Source: Blastocatellia bacterium (lineage in GTDB: Bacteria; Acidobacteriota; Blastocatellia; HR10). Taken from it: a DNA stretch of 64,000 bases. A program made the translations under genes and the position numbers. Position 1 is the stretch's first letter, and every line of letters starts with the position of its first letter. The DNA lies in the NCBI GenBank assembly GCA_025055075.1, contig JANWYV010000014.1, positions 1 through 64,000 of the forward strand. Direction: 5' to 3'. Below the pieces are notes generated by a model. It was not told where the DNA came from. It ran no database searches and worked only from the letters and a program-made list of their open reading frames with translations. Of this stretch, positions 9,188-21,356 are shown one piece after another.

Positions 9188-10399
9188 TCAAGAGACGTTC
9201 GAGGATCGCGTCGTCGCGCGCGATGCTTCGATCACCGACCAATACAGCGCCTCGAGTCGAGGGGCTTCGCGGCGAATGTCATGGTGTTCAGCGACGAACG
9301 TGCGGCCGGCTTCGGCCATCGAGGGCCACCGCGCGGGATTCTCGATGAGCTCGAGAAGCGCGTCGGCGAGTGCCGCGACATCGCGCTCGGGGACGAGTCG
9401 AGCGCTCTCCCCCTCGCGAACGACATAGGGAATATCCGCGTGGCGCGTCGCGACAATGGGCATGCCCGAGGCTTGCATCTCCAGCAGGACCGTGGGGGCT
9501 CCTCCCTCATCATCGCCATTGGCGGCGACGACGCTCGGCTGCACGAGGATATGGCAGCGCTCGGCCACCTCGCGATACGCCGCGCGCGAGAGAGGGCCCA
9601 GCCAATGCACGGCTCCAGCGATTCCCAACTCCCCAGCGAGTCGTTCCAAATGCGGACGCAGCGGTCCATCCCCGATGATGTAGAATTCGCTCTCGCGAGC
9701 GCGCGAGCGCACGTGCGCGAACGCGCGCAGCGCATACTCGTGCCCCTTCTTCTCCACCAGACGCCCGACTTGCAGCAAGCGGAGCGGTCCCTCGCGCCAC
9801 ACGCGCGGACGAAAGGGGAATTCATCGAGATCAATCGCGATGCGTCGCACGCGGATCTTCTCCGGCGGACATCCGAGCCGAATGAGTCGCTCGCGCATGT
9901 GCGGGCCTTCGACGAGAAAGAGCGCGCCGTGAGCGAAGAGGTGACGGTATCGCGCTCGCCACGCGGGATCTCGTGCGAGAGCCGAGAGGTCGTAGCCGTA
10001 GAAGGAGGTGATCAGCGGAACGCCCAGACGTCGCGCGGCCGCGAGCACGAGAACCCCTGTCGGCCCGAAATGCGCGTGCACAAGCTGCGGATGCAAGCGT
10101 CGCAGCGCCGCATGATACCGATAGGCGCGCGCGTTCTCGAATCGGAGCAGAATCGCGAGCAGCCGATCCCTCATGCGCTCTCTCAACGTCAGCTCCAACG
10201 TTCGCACGCGAACGAGTTCCTTCACGGGAAAGAGATCGAGATGCTTCACCTCCTCGGCCACGACGACCGGGCGCACACGACGCAGCGCGCGCAGGTATTC
10301 GTAGATGAAGGTCTCCGTCAGCGGCAGATACTCCGGTTTCACTTCGGCGACGATAGGCCGCGCATCCGCTGTGTTCCTCATCTGGTCCGTCCGGCGCAT
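9188..10399 (-). CDS. Family 4 glycosyltransferase, WcaL-like (EPS locus, GT-e)
   Basis: About 403 residues. The N-terminal FPLTETF-like stretch (YLPLTETFIYEYL) and VHAHFGPTG are typical of colanic-acid WcaL-type transferases that add a late side-chain sugar. The C-terminal domain has LLQVGRLVEKKGHEYAL and EGGAPTVLLEMQASGMPIVA with the E-x7-E pair. Only six bases separate its stop from the next gene. The ATG at 10399 has no obvious ribosome site; an in-frame ATG at 10381 is an alternative. First of the five transferase genes in transcription order. Confidence 0.9.
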   Translation of the reverse strand: MRRTDQMRNTADARPIVAEVKPEYLPLTETFIYEYLRALRRVRPVVVAEEVKHLDLFPVKELVRVRTLELTLRERMRDRLLAILLRFENARAYRYHAALRRLHPQLVHAHFGPTGVLVLAAARRLGVPLITSFYGYDLSALARDPAWRARYRHLFAHGALFLVEGPHMRERLIRLGCPPEKIRVRRIAIDLDEFPFRPRVWREGPLRLLQVGRLVEKKGHEYALRAFAHVRSRARESEFYIIGDGPLRPHLERLAGELGIAGAVHWLGPLSRAAYREVAERCHILVQPSVVAANGDDEGGAPTVLLEMQASGMPIVATRHADIPYVVREGESARLVPERDVAALADALLELIENPARWPSMAEAGRTFVAEHHDIRREAPRLEALYWSVIEASRATTRSSNVS

Positions 10400-10493
10400 C
10401 CGCGTCGGCGTCGCAGGCGCGAGGTTTCGGCCGTCATCGCTTTCGTCTGCGTTCCTGCTCTCTCCATGGCGATCGCACGGATCGAACCCGCCG

Positions 10494-11669
10494 CTACGGC
10501 CGTTTCGCCTCCACAGCGACGAGGCCGCGCTTCATCAGGATGGCGAGGACGACGCCGACGAACATCCCCATGAGATACCCGTAGGGGAGTCCGACCGCCA
10601 GGAGTCCGACGAGCAAAATGATCATCCAATCGCTTCGAGACGACGTGGCCTCGCCCACCAGTCGCAAAAGCGCCACGCCCTCGAAGAACAAGATGACGCC
10701 CAGAATCGGCAGCGGAAAGATCTTCACAATCGCATCAAATCCCCGCCCGAAGAAGAGGCCTAGAAGCAGGTAGAGCGCGCCTTCGATGATCACCGAACCG
10801 CCTGTGCGCGCGCCGAAGGTGTAGTGTCCGGCGACTCCTCCGGAGCCGTGACAAGTGGGAATGCCCCCGAAGAAGGGATTCACCACGTTCATCAACGCAT
10901 ACGTGAGGCTGAGCTGCCGCGCCGTGATCCGGCGCTCGGGGAAAAGGTCCTCGACGATCTGTCGCGTGGCCAGGATCGAGTTCCCGAGCGAGAGGGGGAT
11001 TTGCGGCAACGCCAGAAGGAGAACGCCCGTCCAGATGTCCGACCATTGGGGAAGGTGAAACTTCGGCGCGCTGAAGCCGACGCCCTGGACGAGGGCGGAG
11101 GGGGAGATTTTGAACGCGAGGCTGTAGGCGAAGCCCATCAGGACGAGCAGCAGGGCGACCGGATATCGCCGATTTCCCAACAGGATGAGCGTGAGGGCGA
11201 ATCCCACGATGGCGAGCGCATATCCGAAGAAGCCATCTGCCGGCACGTACTCCCGCAGAGCGAGCATCGCCAATTGCAGGCCGAGTCCGAATTGAATCCC
11301 CCGCACGACGCTCTTCGGAATGACTCGCGTCAGCCACTCGATGAGGCCTGAGAGGGACAGCAGCAGCATAATGACGCCGATGGCCAATCCGGCTCCGTAG
11401 AGGACCGAGCCACTGAGTTTCTGCGTGATCACGATGGCGGCCATCGCCTTGAGCGGCTGCACCGGCATCGGGAGGCGGTATCGCCATCCCGTCAGAATTT
11501 GCATGAGGCCGAACATGGTGAGCACGCTCGCGCTATCCAGTTGGGCCGCCAGCGTGACGCCAACGACCAGTGGGAAATCCGTGCCCAGGTCCCCGAACGC
11601 GCCCGCCCATTCATTGCGGTCGAAGCGGATGGGGAACGCTTTGGATTTCGCCGTCGCGATGGTCTCCAT
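10494..11669 (-). CDS. MOT1-like molybdate/sulfate transporter
   Basis: Polytopic membrane protein of about 391 residues related to the MOT1 molybdate transporter family, once filed with sulfate permeases. Diagnostic motifs are GAFGDLGTDFPLVVGV near the N-terminus, PVQPLKAMAAIVI and the GGIPTCHGSGGVAGHYTFGA loop, with roughly ten hydrophobic segments. The start METIATAKSK at 11669 is the first Met that fits the family; the longer frame to 11840 overlaps the flippase. It sits between the flippase and the glycosyltransferases with no polysaccharide role that I can name. The substrate (molybdate, tungstate or sulfate) is not decided by sequence. Confidence 0.82.
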   Translation of the reverse strand: METIATAKSKAFPIRFDRNEWAGAFGDLGTDFPLVVGVTLAAQLDSASVLTMFGLMQILTGWRYRLPMPVQPLKAMAAIVITQKLSGSVLYGAGLAIGVIMLLLSLSGLIEWLTRVIPKSVVRGIQFGLGLQLAMLALREYVPADGFFGYALAIVGFALTLILLGNRRYPVALLLVLMGFAYSLAFKISPSALVQGVGFSAPKFHLPQWSDIWTGVLLLALPQIPLSLGNSILATRQIVEDLFPERRITARQLSLTYALMNVVNPFFGGIPTCHGSGGVAGHYTFGARTGGSVIIEGALYLLLGLFFGRGFDAIVKIFPLPILGVILFFEGVALLRLVGEATSSRSDWMIILLVGLLAVGLPYGYLMGMFVGVVLAILMKRGLVAVEAKRP

Positions 11670-11808
11670 AGATTCCCCCACGGCTTTCCGCAATCTCGCG
11701 CCAGGAGCCACAGAGGATAAATTCCCGTGGAGGGGGCAGGCAAGGGCGAACCGAGCCCGAGCGATGCTTCGGCATCGTAGGCGAAGCGCGCGGGCCACAC
11801 TGTGATGT

Positions 11809-13296
11809 TCATTCGCTCGAGCGCGCCTCGCGCCGAGCAATGAGGCGCAGCAGCTCGCGCAGCTCGCGGAACGCGCTCGGTCGGAGACGGCTCAGGGCGA
11901 AGGCGTAGAGGCTCGCGCCAAGACCAGCTTGTAGCGCCAATGCCGCGAGATCGCTCGATGTGCGCGGAAGAATGAGCTGGAGGCGAGCGAACATAACTCC
12001 ACCGGCCATGATGAAGGTGCTCGCAGCCGCGGGCGCGAGCGCGCGCAGAAAGACGCGCATCGGCAACGCGATGATTCGATTGGCGAGCGCGTGCGAGAAG
12101 TACCAGGCCGCGACACTCACGCTCGCATAGGCCAGGGCGACGCCTTCGATCCCCCATCGAAGGCCGAGCGCGATGGCGCCAACGACGGCGGGCGTGAAGA
12201 TGAGGTTCCAGCGAAACAAGACATCCGGTCGCCCTTGAGAGAGACAAAGCGGCCCGATGGTCGTCCCGATCGCCTGCAGTGCTCCGATGACGCAGAAGAC
12301 GCGCGCTAAGAAGATGGCGCGCTCCCATTGCGGCCCATAAAGCAATCGAATCAATTCGGGCGCGACGATCGCCATGCCGATCATCGTCGGGAAGGCCACG
12401 AGGGAGATTCCTTCGACCACGCGCCGATAGCCCACGCGCACGTGCTCCATATCGGATACTCGCGCCAGCGCCGGGAAGAGCGCACGCCCAAGCGCCCACG
12501 AGATGTTTTGCAATGGGAAGAGCAGCAGCCGATAGGCGAGGGCATAATACCCGAGCGCTTGCGCTCCGAGGAATCGCCCGATGAGCGCATTGTCCGCATT
12601 CCGAGCGATGTAGTTCAAGACGTTGATCCCCATCAGCGGTCGTCCGAAGCGCAATAACTCTCGCAGAGCGTCGCGATCCACGCGCGTCGGGTTCCCCAGC
12701 TCTTGGGGGCGCACAGAGAGCATTCCCCATGCCGCGATGACCGTCGTTCCCGACGCCACGAGCGTTTGTCCCACCAAGCTCCACGCTCCGCCTCCACGAA
12801 ACGCGAGGCTTATGGCGGCGGCTCCGCCGAGTCCGAGCGCGAGGATCTCCACCAGGGCGAGCCGCCCCAACCGAAGCTCGCGCTGCAGGAGGTTGAGTGG
12901 TACGGTCGCCAATGCGACCAGCGGGAAATTCGCGGCGAGCGCAAGCGTAAGCGGCACAAGCAACGCATCCGCGTAGGCAACGGCGACCAGCGGCGCGCTG
13001 AGCATCAGGATGAGCATCAGCGCCAAACCGGTCACGAAACTCCCCCAAAAGGCCGCCGAAAGGTGCGCGCTCTTCAACTCGCGCTTCTGGATCAAGGCGG
13101 GGCCAATTCCCAGCTCGCTGAAGAGGTTCAAGAATCCCGTCACGACGCCGATCATCGCCACGCGCCCGAAATCGGCCGGAGTGAGCCATCGGGCGAGGAT
13201 CGCCATGATCCCGAGCTGCAATAGCTGCTTGAAGAGTTGCGCGCTCCAGGACCACAACGCGCCGCGCGCCGCTCGGACCAAGAGCGCGGTCGCCAT
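11809..13296 (-). CDS. Polysaccharide flippase, Wzx/MOP superfamily
   Basis: Membrane protein of about 495 residues with 12-14 hydrophobic segments, matching the MOP exporter superfamily (WzxC/TuaB-like). It would flip the lipid-linked repeat unit across the inner membrane. Signatures are the amphipathic start (RAARGALWSWSAQLFKQLLQ), ILARWLTPADFG in helix 1-2, and the NADNALIGRFLGAQALGYYALAYRL segment in the second half. I prefer the ATG at 13296 because GGAG lies six bases before it; an upstream in-frame ATG at 13341 has no ribosome site. Its place among transferases and a Wzy-type ligase supports a Wzx/Wzy-type assembly route. Confidence 0.92.
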   Translation of the reverse strand: MATALLVRAARGALWSWSAQLFKQLLQLGIMAILARWLTPADFGRVAMIGVVTGFLNLFSELGIGPALIQKRELKSAHLSAAFWGSFVTGLALMLILMLSAPLVAVAYADALLVPLTLALAANFPLVALATVPLNLLQRELRLGRLALVEILALGLGGAAAISLAFRGGGAWSLVGQTLVASGTTVIAAWGMLSVRPQELGNPTRVDRDALRELLRFGRPLMGINVLNYIARNADNALIGRFLGAQALGYYALAYRLLLFPLQNISWALGRALFPALARVSDMEHVRVGYRRVVEGISLVAFPTMIGMAIVAPELIRLLYGPQWERAIFLARVFCVIGALQAIGTTIGPLCLSQGRPDVLFRWNLIFTPAVVGAIALGLRWGIEGVALAYASVSVAAWYFSHALANRIIALPMRVFLRALAPAAASTFIMAGGVMFARLQLILPRTSSDLAALALQAGLGASLYAFALSRLRPSAFRELRELLRLIARREARSSE

Positions 13297-13418
13297 CCTT
13301 TGCTCCGCATGTCCCTCGGATTCGATCTCCGATCGTCGCATATGGCGGCGGTGTCTATCTCAGCGTGGGCTCGGCCGTGATGCTGGACGATCGAGCGTCG
13401 GCGCGAGATACCCAAGCC

Positions 13419-14024
13419 TCAGGAATCGCGCGCGGCTTCTACGGCGTCAATGCGTTTGATGACGCGCGCCGGAACACCGACGGCGATGGAGAAAGGCGGG
13501 ATGTCCCGCGTGACGACAGCGCCAGCGCCGACGATCGCACTGCGGCCAATGGTGACGCCGGGCAGAACGACGGCATTCGCCCCGATGGTCGCATTCTCCT
13601 CCACCACGATGTCGCCCATGCGCTTCGGCTGAAAGCGCGCCGGCCGACTCAGATCGCGATAGCTGTACATCTCCGAGACGAGCACGGCTCCGGCCCCCAC
13701 GATCGCGAAGTCGCGGAGGATGATCTGAGCCCCACCTCCATGCAGGATGCATCCCCAAGCCAATTCGACGTGATTGCCGATGACGATGCGTCCTCCCTGA
13801 CGATACTCCGGCGCATGCCCCGCGCAGTAGAGCACGCAGTGGTCGTGGATGATGACGTTCTCCCCCAGGATGAGCCGATCCGGCCGAATGATCGTGACAT
13901 GTCGGCCCAGTTGAAGGCCGGGCGCTCGTGCTTGAAGCTCATCGCGGAGCTTCTCCTCGTAATACGCGCGCTTCAGATCGGACTGCATGCGACGCCAGAG
14001 GCGGAGAAGGTCCCTCCACGTCAT
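13419..14024 (-). CDS. Hexapeptide-repeat acyltransferase
   Basis: 201-residue left-handed beta-helix acyltransferase of the LbH/maltose-acetyltransferase type. The C-terminal two thirds contain hexapeptide repeats (for example VVEENATIGANAVVLPGVTI), and the end has VTRDIPPFSIAVGVPARVI, the usual terminal coil. It likely adds an O- or N-acetyl group to a sugar of the polysaccharide using acetyl-CoA. Its ATG overlaps the stop of the upstream gene as ATGA, so the two are co-translated. It is followed by the flippase gene after a gap of about 120 bases. Confidence 0.9.
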   Translation of the reverse strand: MTWRDLLRLWRRMQSDLKRAYYEEKLRDELQARAPGLQLGRHVTIIRPDRLILGENVIIHDHCVLYCAGHAPEYRQGGRIVIGNHVELAWGCILHGGGAQIILRDFAIVGAGAVLVSEMYSYRDLSRPARFQPKRMGDIVVEENATIGANAVVLPGVTIGRSAIVGAGAVVTRDIPPFSIAVGVPARVIKRIDAVEAARDS

Positions 14025-15043
14025 AGGTCATAATCCCTCTTCGTCCGATCGGCGAACCACCCGCGGGAGATGCTGGAGAGCAAGCGCGCGCGCACCGTCG
14101 CATACATGCGGGAGAATTCATTACCTCCGACCTCCGCCGCGTGGAAGTAGAGCATCTGCGGATGGAATGATTGCTTGAAGCGCACAACGCCCGCATGACC
14201 GCCGCTCGGGTTGAAGTCGTACCATTCGTAGCCCCGCTCGCACGCATCGCGAATGGCTTCAGCGTGCACGAGATTGCTCGGCCGATATTCGAGGAAGGCC
14301 CCGACGAACGCGCCGTGCCAATAGACGGCATGACGATTGTGATACAGGACGAGAATCCCGCCGATGACCACTCCGGACTTTCGCACGAGCCACAGGCGCA
14401 CGTATCGCGCATCGTATTGGCGCAAGATTTGGAACAGGGTGAACGGATAGCGACTGGTCGCTCGCTCTCCCCAACGTCGCAATGCGTCCTGGTAGGCCGC
14501 GTAGTACTGCGCGTAATCGCTCTCGCTCTCGGCGAGAGTCACCTGCAACCCACTACGCATCGCCTTGCGAATATTGCTGCGATTCCCTCGTGAGAACTGG
14601 CGCCAGAGGTCTTTGTACTCCCCCGACAGGCGCAAGGCTTGCGTGAAGAGCACCGTCGGGCGAAACGCTTCCGGTATTCCAAAGGGCGCATAGGGATTGC
14701 CGAACAGACGCACCCATGCCGTGCGCGGTCCCCGCACGCTCGCGTAAATCGCGCGCACCTGTTCTGGGGAGAGATCCCCTTCGGCGATGATCCCTCCGTA
14801 GACGCCCGGGAACATCGATTCGTAGCCGCGAAAGAGACCGCGAAGTCCGGCGCGATACCGCATGAGCGGAACGATCGCCACCGTGCCGTCCTCGAAGAGA
14901 TACGCGCGCGTCGCGATGCGAAGGTGAGGGAAGGTCGCCGCCATCGCCTCCGCCCACAGGCGCGTGTGAAAGAAGGTGGCATATGGACAACGCGCGCACA
15001 CACGATCCCACAATTCCGACGGCGCTGGATCCAGCACCTGCAT
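14021..15043 (-). CDS. FemAB/BioF2-like GNAT-fold transferase
   Basis: About 340 residues with the double-GNAT architecture of FemAB-like proteins (Acetyltransf_6/BioF2 type). Key parts are the N-terminal ATFFHTRLWAEAM, a central NRSNIRKAMRSGL typical of the group, and IGGILVLYHNRHAVYWHGA followed by WYDFNPSGGHAGVVRFKQSF in the second domain. Family members transfer aminoacyl or acyl groups, and several occur in exopolysaccharide clusters with unproven targets. I chose the ATG at 15043, preceded by GGGGGA; an in-frame ATG at 15085 is possible. Overlaps the acetyltransferase start by four bases. Confidence 0.8.
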   Translation of the reverse strand: MQVLDPAPSELWDRVCARCPYATFFHTRLWAEAMAATFPHLRIATRAYLFEDGTVAIVPLMRYRAGLRGLFRGYESMFPGVYGGIIAEGDLSPEQVRAIYASVRGPRTAWVRLFGNPYAPFGIPEAFRPTVLFTQALRLSGEYKDLWRQFSRGNRSNIRKAMRSGLQVTLAESESDYAQYYAAYQDALRRWGERATSRYPFTLFQILRQYDARYVRLWLVRKSGVVIGGILVLYHNRHAVYWHGAFVGAFLEYRPSNLVHAEAIRDACERGYEWYDFNPSGGHAGVVRFKQSFHPQMLYFHAAEVGGNEFSRMYATVRARLLSSISRGWFADRTKRDYDL

Positions 15044-15157
15044 TCGAATCCCCCACGCATCCGTTGCGTCGGGCTCTCTCCCCATCGGGAGATCGTGCCC
15101 TTCACTTACCGGGGCTTCATCCCTCGATCCTCTGGATCAGCAGCCACCCGCACGCCT

Positions 15158-17530
<2,373 letters not shown>

Positions 17531-17547
<17 letters not shown>

Positions 17548-18937
17548 CGGATACTCGCGTGAGCGCGAACGCATCGAACCATGCGCGTCCGCGAATGTAA
17601 TCGTGCAGTGGATGCACCGGCTCGCGGCCGAGCACCATTCGCACCGCGCGCGTCTCGGCCGTCGTCACGAATTCCAATCGCATGAGGACCCACTCCTCGC
17701 TCGCGGGAAGCGGCTCCGATCGCACCCGCATTCGGCGCGCATCCTCGGCATCGGTGACTTCGACGTACAGTCCATTGGACGAGAGCATTCCTTGCGTCTT
17801 ATACGCGAATTGCAGCACGTAACGCGTCGCGGGCTCGACCACGATCTCGCGCGCGACACCGGTATAGCGCACGTTCTCTCGCGCGCGGAATTCGAGAAGG
17901 AGCGAGCGCGAATCTCCGTATCCCGTGCTCTCATCAATGCCGGCCGCGACTTCCCGCGAAGAGGCGATCCGCCAGTCCAATCCCCCCTCGACGATGGGAT
18001 GCTCGAAGTCGCCGTTCCAGAGCGTCGTCGCGGGCTCACGCCCATACTCCCGCCGCAGCCACTGGTGCCAGACGCGTTCGGCCTCTCTCCATTTCCGCGC
18101 GCGGACCAGCCCGCGCACCAAACGCCGCCCGCCCTCTCGTGTCGCCGCGTCCCAGTGTGGGAGTGCCCACCACAATGCGATCGCCTCTTCCGCTCGACCC
18201 TTGGCCAGAAGGTACTCCCCGATCTTCACCACCACCCACGCCGGGCGACCTTCGGCCAAGCGCTGCAGCACAGCGACGTCCCCTTCGCGCACGTGCCAGA
18301 TCAAATCGCACACGTTCTCCACAACGTCCGGCGTCATCGCTACGAGCGCATGCAGATGCTCGAGCGCAGCATCCGTTCGCCCGGCGCGCAGCAGGAAATT
18401 CGCATAAAGCCAGCGAGGGCGAAAATGGTACGGAGCCAAGGTGACGGCCCGCTCATACGCCTGCGCCGCGCGCGCCCACGCTCCCTTCGCCTCGTAAGCA
18501 CGTCCAAGCCCCATCCAGTAGCGCGCGTCTTGAGGAGAGAGCGCGACGGCCCGTTGAAAATACGCCACGGCTTTCGACGGATCGAAGTGCGTGGGATCGA
18601 GCAAGTGGATCATTCCGAGCTGCTCGTGCACTTCCGGCGCCTTCGGGATGAATCGCAGCGCCTCTTCCAATCCCTCGGCGTCTTGAAAAAGCATCGCCAG
18701 CGCGTATCCGCGAAACTCGCGCACGAGATGATGCATCCCATAGCCGAGCAGCGCGAGCCAGATCAAGAGAAACAGCGCGCGAGCGCGCAAGGAAGAGAGA
18801 GCGATGACGATCCCCGCCTCCGACGGCAGCTTCGAGAGAGGCATCCGGGCGCAGAGGGAGGATTCCGGGAGCGCTGAGGGCGATCTCCCGCACGTTCGTT
18901 CGTCCGACCGCCTGAGCAGGAGAAGGCGCCGAACCAT
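17531..18937 (-). CDS. Membrane-anchored TPR protein with C-terminal carbohydrate-module-like domain
   Basis: 468 residues. A hydrophobic anchor (about 54-70) is followed by tetratricopeptide-like helices (about 95-330, for example SKAVAYFQRAVALSPQDARYWM). The C-terminal beta-rich domain (about 335-465) opens with NGDFEHPIVEGGLDWRI, the typical start of CBM4/9-like jelly-roll modules. The ATG at 18937 follows the FecR-like stop by a few bases, so coupling is likely. Because it is always read with the ligase, I infer a scaffold or sugar-binding role in polysaccharide polymerisation at the periplasmic face. Exact function unknown. Confidence 0.75.
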
Positions 18938-18943
18938 TGTGCG

Positions 18944-19627
18944 TCACCGCTGTGGCGCGACGGGACTGACAACCTTCGACCGTTCGCCGCGGGCGACCGT
19001 CAGAGCCAACGTCACGACGAGGGCCCCGAGGACAAGGGCGGGGAGCACGACGTTTCGACGCGCACGCCGTGGCTGTGGGGATTGCGGCGCCACCTGCGCG
19101 GTCCCCCCGTGCAAGAGGAGCGATTGGCCGGCCGAGAGTCTCAGCTCTTCACCTGCAGCGTGAATCATCACGGGGTTTTCTAGCGCGTCTACGCGAATGC
19201 CCTCGCCGCTTGTGGTGAGGCGATACCCATTCCCATACGGCGAGCGCACGCGCACGCCTTCGCAGATCACCTCCGTCGCCTCTCGCGCGCGAACGAGGAT
19301 CTCTCCCTGCGCGAGTTCAATCGTCCATGTGCGATTCACCTCTCGCACACGCGCTTCGCTCTCCGGCAGCAAGGCGATCACTCCCGCTCCGGCTCGAAGC
19401 GCGAGGATCGCTCTGGCTTCGCGCGCCGTGCGAAGACTCGCCCCGTTGAAGACCGTGCTCCCGGAGGTCACCCTCACCCCATTCAGGAATACCGACCCAT
19501 TGGCAATCACTTCCCCAATCGGGATATTTCGATCCCTCGCGAGGCGACTGGCCATCTCGGCCTTCAGGGTTAACGGGCGAGCTATTGAGAGCAAGAGGAG
19601 CAATGCGATCATCACCTTTCGCATCAT
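18944..19627 (-). CDS. FecR-domain-like secreted/membrane protein
   Basis: 227 residues with an N-terminal signal peptide (MMRKVMIALLLLLSIARPLT), a beta-rich FecR-like region, and a hydrophobic segment near the C-terminus (about 195-212). The FecR-like region includes GEVIANGSVFLNGVRVTSGS, TWTIELAQGEILVRA and AGEELRLSAGQSLLL. FecR domains sense or bind at the periplasmic side; here no sigma factor or TonB receptor accompanies it. First gene of the polysaccharide run, 170-odd bases after a promoter candidate. The combination FecR-like, TPR/CBM, ligase may act as one export or polymerisation module. Confidence 0.7.
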   Translation of the reverse strand: MMRKVMIALLLLLSIARPLTLKAEMASRLARDRNIPIGEVIANGSVFLNGVRVTSGSTVFNGASLRTAREARAILALRAGAGVIALLPESEARVREVNRTWTIELAQGEILVRAREATEVICEGVRVRSPYGNGYRLTTSGEGIRVDALENPVMIHAAGEELRLSAGQSLLLHGGTAQVAPQSPQPRRARRNVVLPALVLGALVVTLALTVARGERSKVVSPVAPQR

Positions 19628-19807
19628 CGGCCGCTGCCTCCGTTACACACGCCGAACGTGCCGTCGCTCGCATCCCTCATCCATCGGGCAACTCGCTGCG
19701 CAATGCCGATCGCGCGCGACGCCTCGTAGGAGAACCGACTCGCCCGAGAGTTCCCTTAGGCGCGCCGTATCACCGATGCGCTCGCCTCTCCGCGTCACGT
19801 CTTCGGC
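19628..19807 (-). other. Long untranslated leader of the polysaccharide run
   Basis: About 170 bases between the candidate promoter and the FecR-like gene, without a gene on either strand. I see no known riboswitch core in it. Short GC-rich repeats could fold, but I cannot assign a structure. It might hold post-transcriptional control of the 15-kb polysaccharide transcript. Confidence 0.3.
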
Positions 19808-19837
19808 ATGGTATTACGGACAGGGAAGGAAAGTCAA
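19808..19837 (-). promoter_or_regulatory. Candidate promoter of the polysaccharide run
   Basis: On the minus strand TTGACT (19837-19832) and TACCAT (19813-19808) are separated by 18 bases. This matches sigma-70-like spacing and the same -10 variant as the candidate in front of ccmF. Confidence 0.45.
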
Positions 19838-19924
19838 GGCGATCTTCGACGCGACCTCGCGCTCACCCTTTCCCCACATCGGCGCAGCGCGATCCGAAGA
19901 GGCGCCCGCGATCAACGGTGGGCT

Positions 19925-21238
19925 TCATCCACGCTTTCTCTCGGCGAGAAATTCGGCGAGGGCTTGGAGGAACGCGCGCACCTCTTCGACCGTGTTGTAG
20001 TGAGCGAGCGAAGCCCGCACGCTCTCCCGAACGCCGAGTTGCCGATGCGTTTCGACGGCATAATGATCGCCCCCGCGCACGGCGATGCGATGGCGTTGCC
20101 ACAGCCATGTGGCGACCTCATCGCTCGTGTATCCGGCGACGTTGAAGCTGAAGGTCGGCTCCTTCACGGGATAGAACTCCGGCTCGCGAATCCCATAGAG
20201 CATCACCCCTTCGAGCGCGCGCAATCCCGGCGTTCCATCCACTCCATCGAGCATCGCCCGCACCAGTTCGTGCTCGTACTGGCGAATCGCCTGTTGTCCC
20301 AGCCGCACCCATTGGCGCCGGTCGGCTATCTCCGCGGTCGGAGAAGGAAAGCATTGGCGCCCCAGCCACGCGAGATATTCGACGACTTCGATGATCGGTG
20401 CGAAATCCGCCGGATTCCGAAAGCCCCATTCCCAACTCTCCGGCGGGCGCTCCGGAGCTGGAGCGAGTTTATAATGCGGGAGCTGGAGGATCGCATCGCT
20501 CGCATACGCCCAACTCAATCCGCGCTGAGCGAAGATCTTGTAGCTGGAGAAGACGTACGCATCGGCGCCCATGGCCTGCACATCCACAGGTCCATGAGGG
20601 ATGAAGTGCACGCCGTCTACGATGAGCCATGCTTCGGGCGCCGCGCGATGGAGAAGATGGCGGATCTCCCGAAGAGGATTCTCCGCGCCGAGCACGTTCG
20701 AAGCGTGCGAGACGGCGACGACGCGCACGCGCGCGTCAGCGAGCGATTCCAAATGGTCGAGATCCACCGTGCCCGTTTTCGGATCGAAGCGCACGAGCTG
20801 AACGTCGAACTGCTTCGACGACAGAGAAGCCGCCATCGTTCGCCATGGGTCCACGTTAGCGTTGTGATCGGTCGCCGAGATGAGGATGCGGCTTCGATCC
20901 GGGAGCCCTGGGAGGATCGCTTCCGCGAGGCGCCGCAAGAGGGCCGTCGCCGATTCGCCGGTGAAGAGCTGTTCGGGGGAGGGAGCGTTGAGGAGATCAG
21001 CAACAGCCGCGCGCGCGTCGGCCACCACTTGATCCACCCATTGGGAGTCGGGAAAGGGGCCGCCGCCATAGGAGCTGAGGCGCGAGGCGCGCTCAATGGC
21101 CGCATGCGCTGACTTGAGCACCAGGCTCCCCGCTCCACTGTCGAAGAAAATCCTGGGAGTGCCCTGGTGATCTTCGGACACGTGCCAGAATTTCTCCCGA
21201 ATCGCAGCGTGCAATCCATTCGAGAAGGGTGCGCGCAT
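19925..21238 (-). CDS. Class V aminotransferase, cysteine-desulfurase-like
   Basis: PLP enzyme of 437 residues, fold type I. The PLP lysine is K234 in [13 protein letters not shown]208 and H211 in [11 protein letters not shown] hold the cofactor. The loop where SufS/IscS carry the catalytic Cys shows only [15 protein letters not shown], without Cys, so classical cysteine desulfuration is doubtful. It resembles SufS-like or isopenicillin-epimerase-like members of class V. AGGAGGACAGAA directly precedes the ATG at 21238, which decides the start. Transcribed away from the GTPase gene. Confidence 0.85.
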   Translation of the reverse strand: MRAPFSNGLHAAIREKFWHVSEDHQGTPRIFFDSGAGSLVLKSAHAAIERASRLSSYGGGPFPDSQWVDQVVADARAAVADLLNAPSPEQLFTGESATALLRRLAEAILPGLPDRSRILISATDHNANVDPWRTMAASLSSKQFDVQLVRFDPKTGTVDLDHLESLADARVRVVAVSHASNVLGAENPLREIRHLLHRAAPEAWLIVDGVHFIPHGPVDVQAMGADAYVFSSYKIFAQRGLSWAYASDAILQLPHYKLAPAPERPPESWEWGFRNPADFAPIIEVVEYLAWLGRQCFPSPTAEIADRRQWVRLGQQAIRQYEHELVRAMLDGVDGTPGLRALEGVMLYGIREPEFYPVKEPTFSFNVAGYTSDEVATWLWQRHRIAVRGGDHYAVETHRQLGVRESVRASLAHYNTVEEVRAFLQALAEFLAERKRG

Positions 21239-21302
21239 TTCTGTCCTCCTGAATCGCCGCATCCTGGCCGGATGCGAGAAGCGCCCCAATGACGCTGCCT
21301 GG

Positions 21303-21308
21303 TATAAT
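21303..21308 (+). promoter_or_regulatory. Extended -10 promoter element for the TGS GTPase
   Basis: TGGTATAAT forms a perfect TATAAT with an upstream TG, about 50 bases before the GTPase start. No good -35 box is visible, as is usual for extended -10 promoters. Confidence 0.5.
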
Positions 21309-21356
21309 AGGCGCGGGAAGAGAACTCCATGGGGGGCTTGTGAAGAGGAGGTCGCC

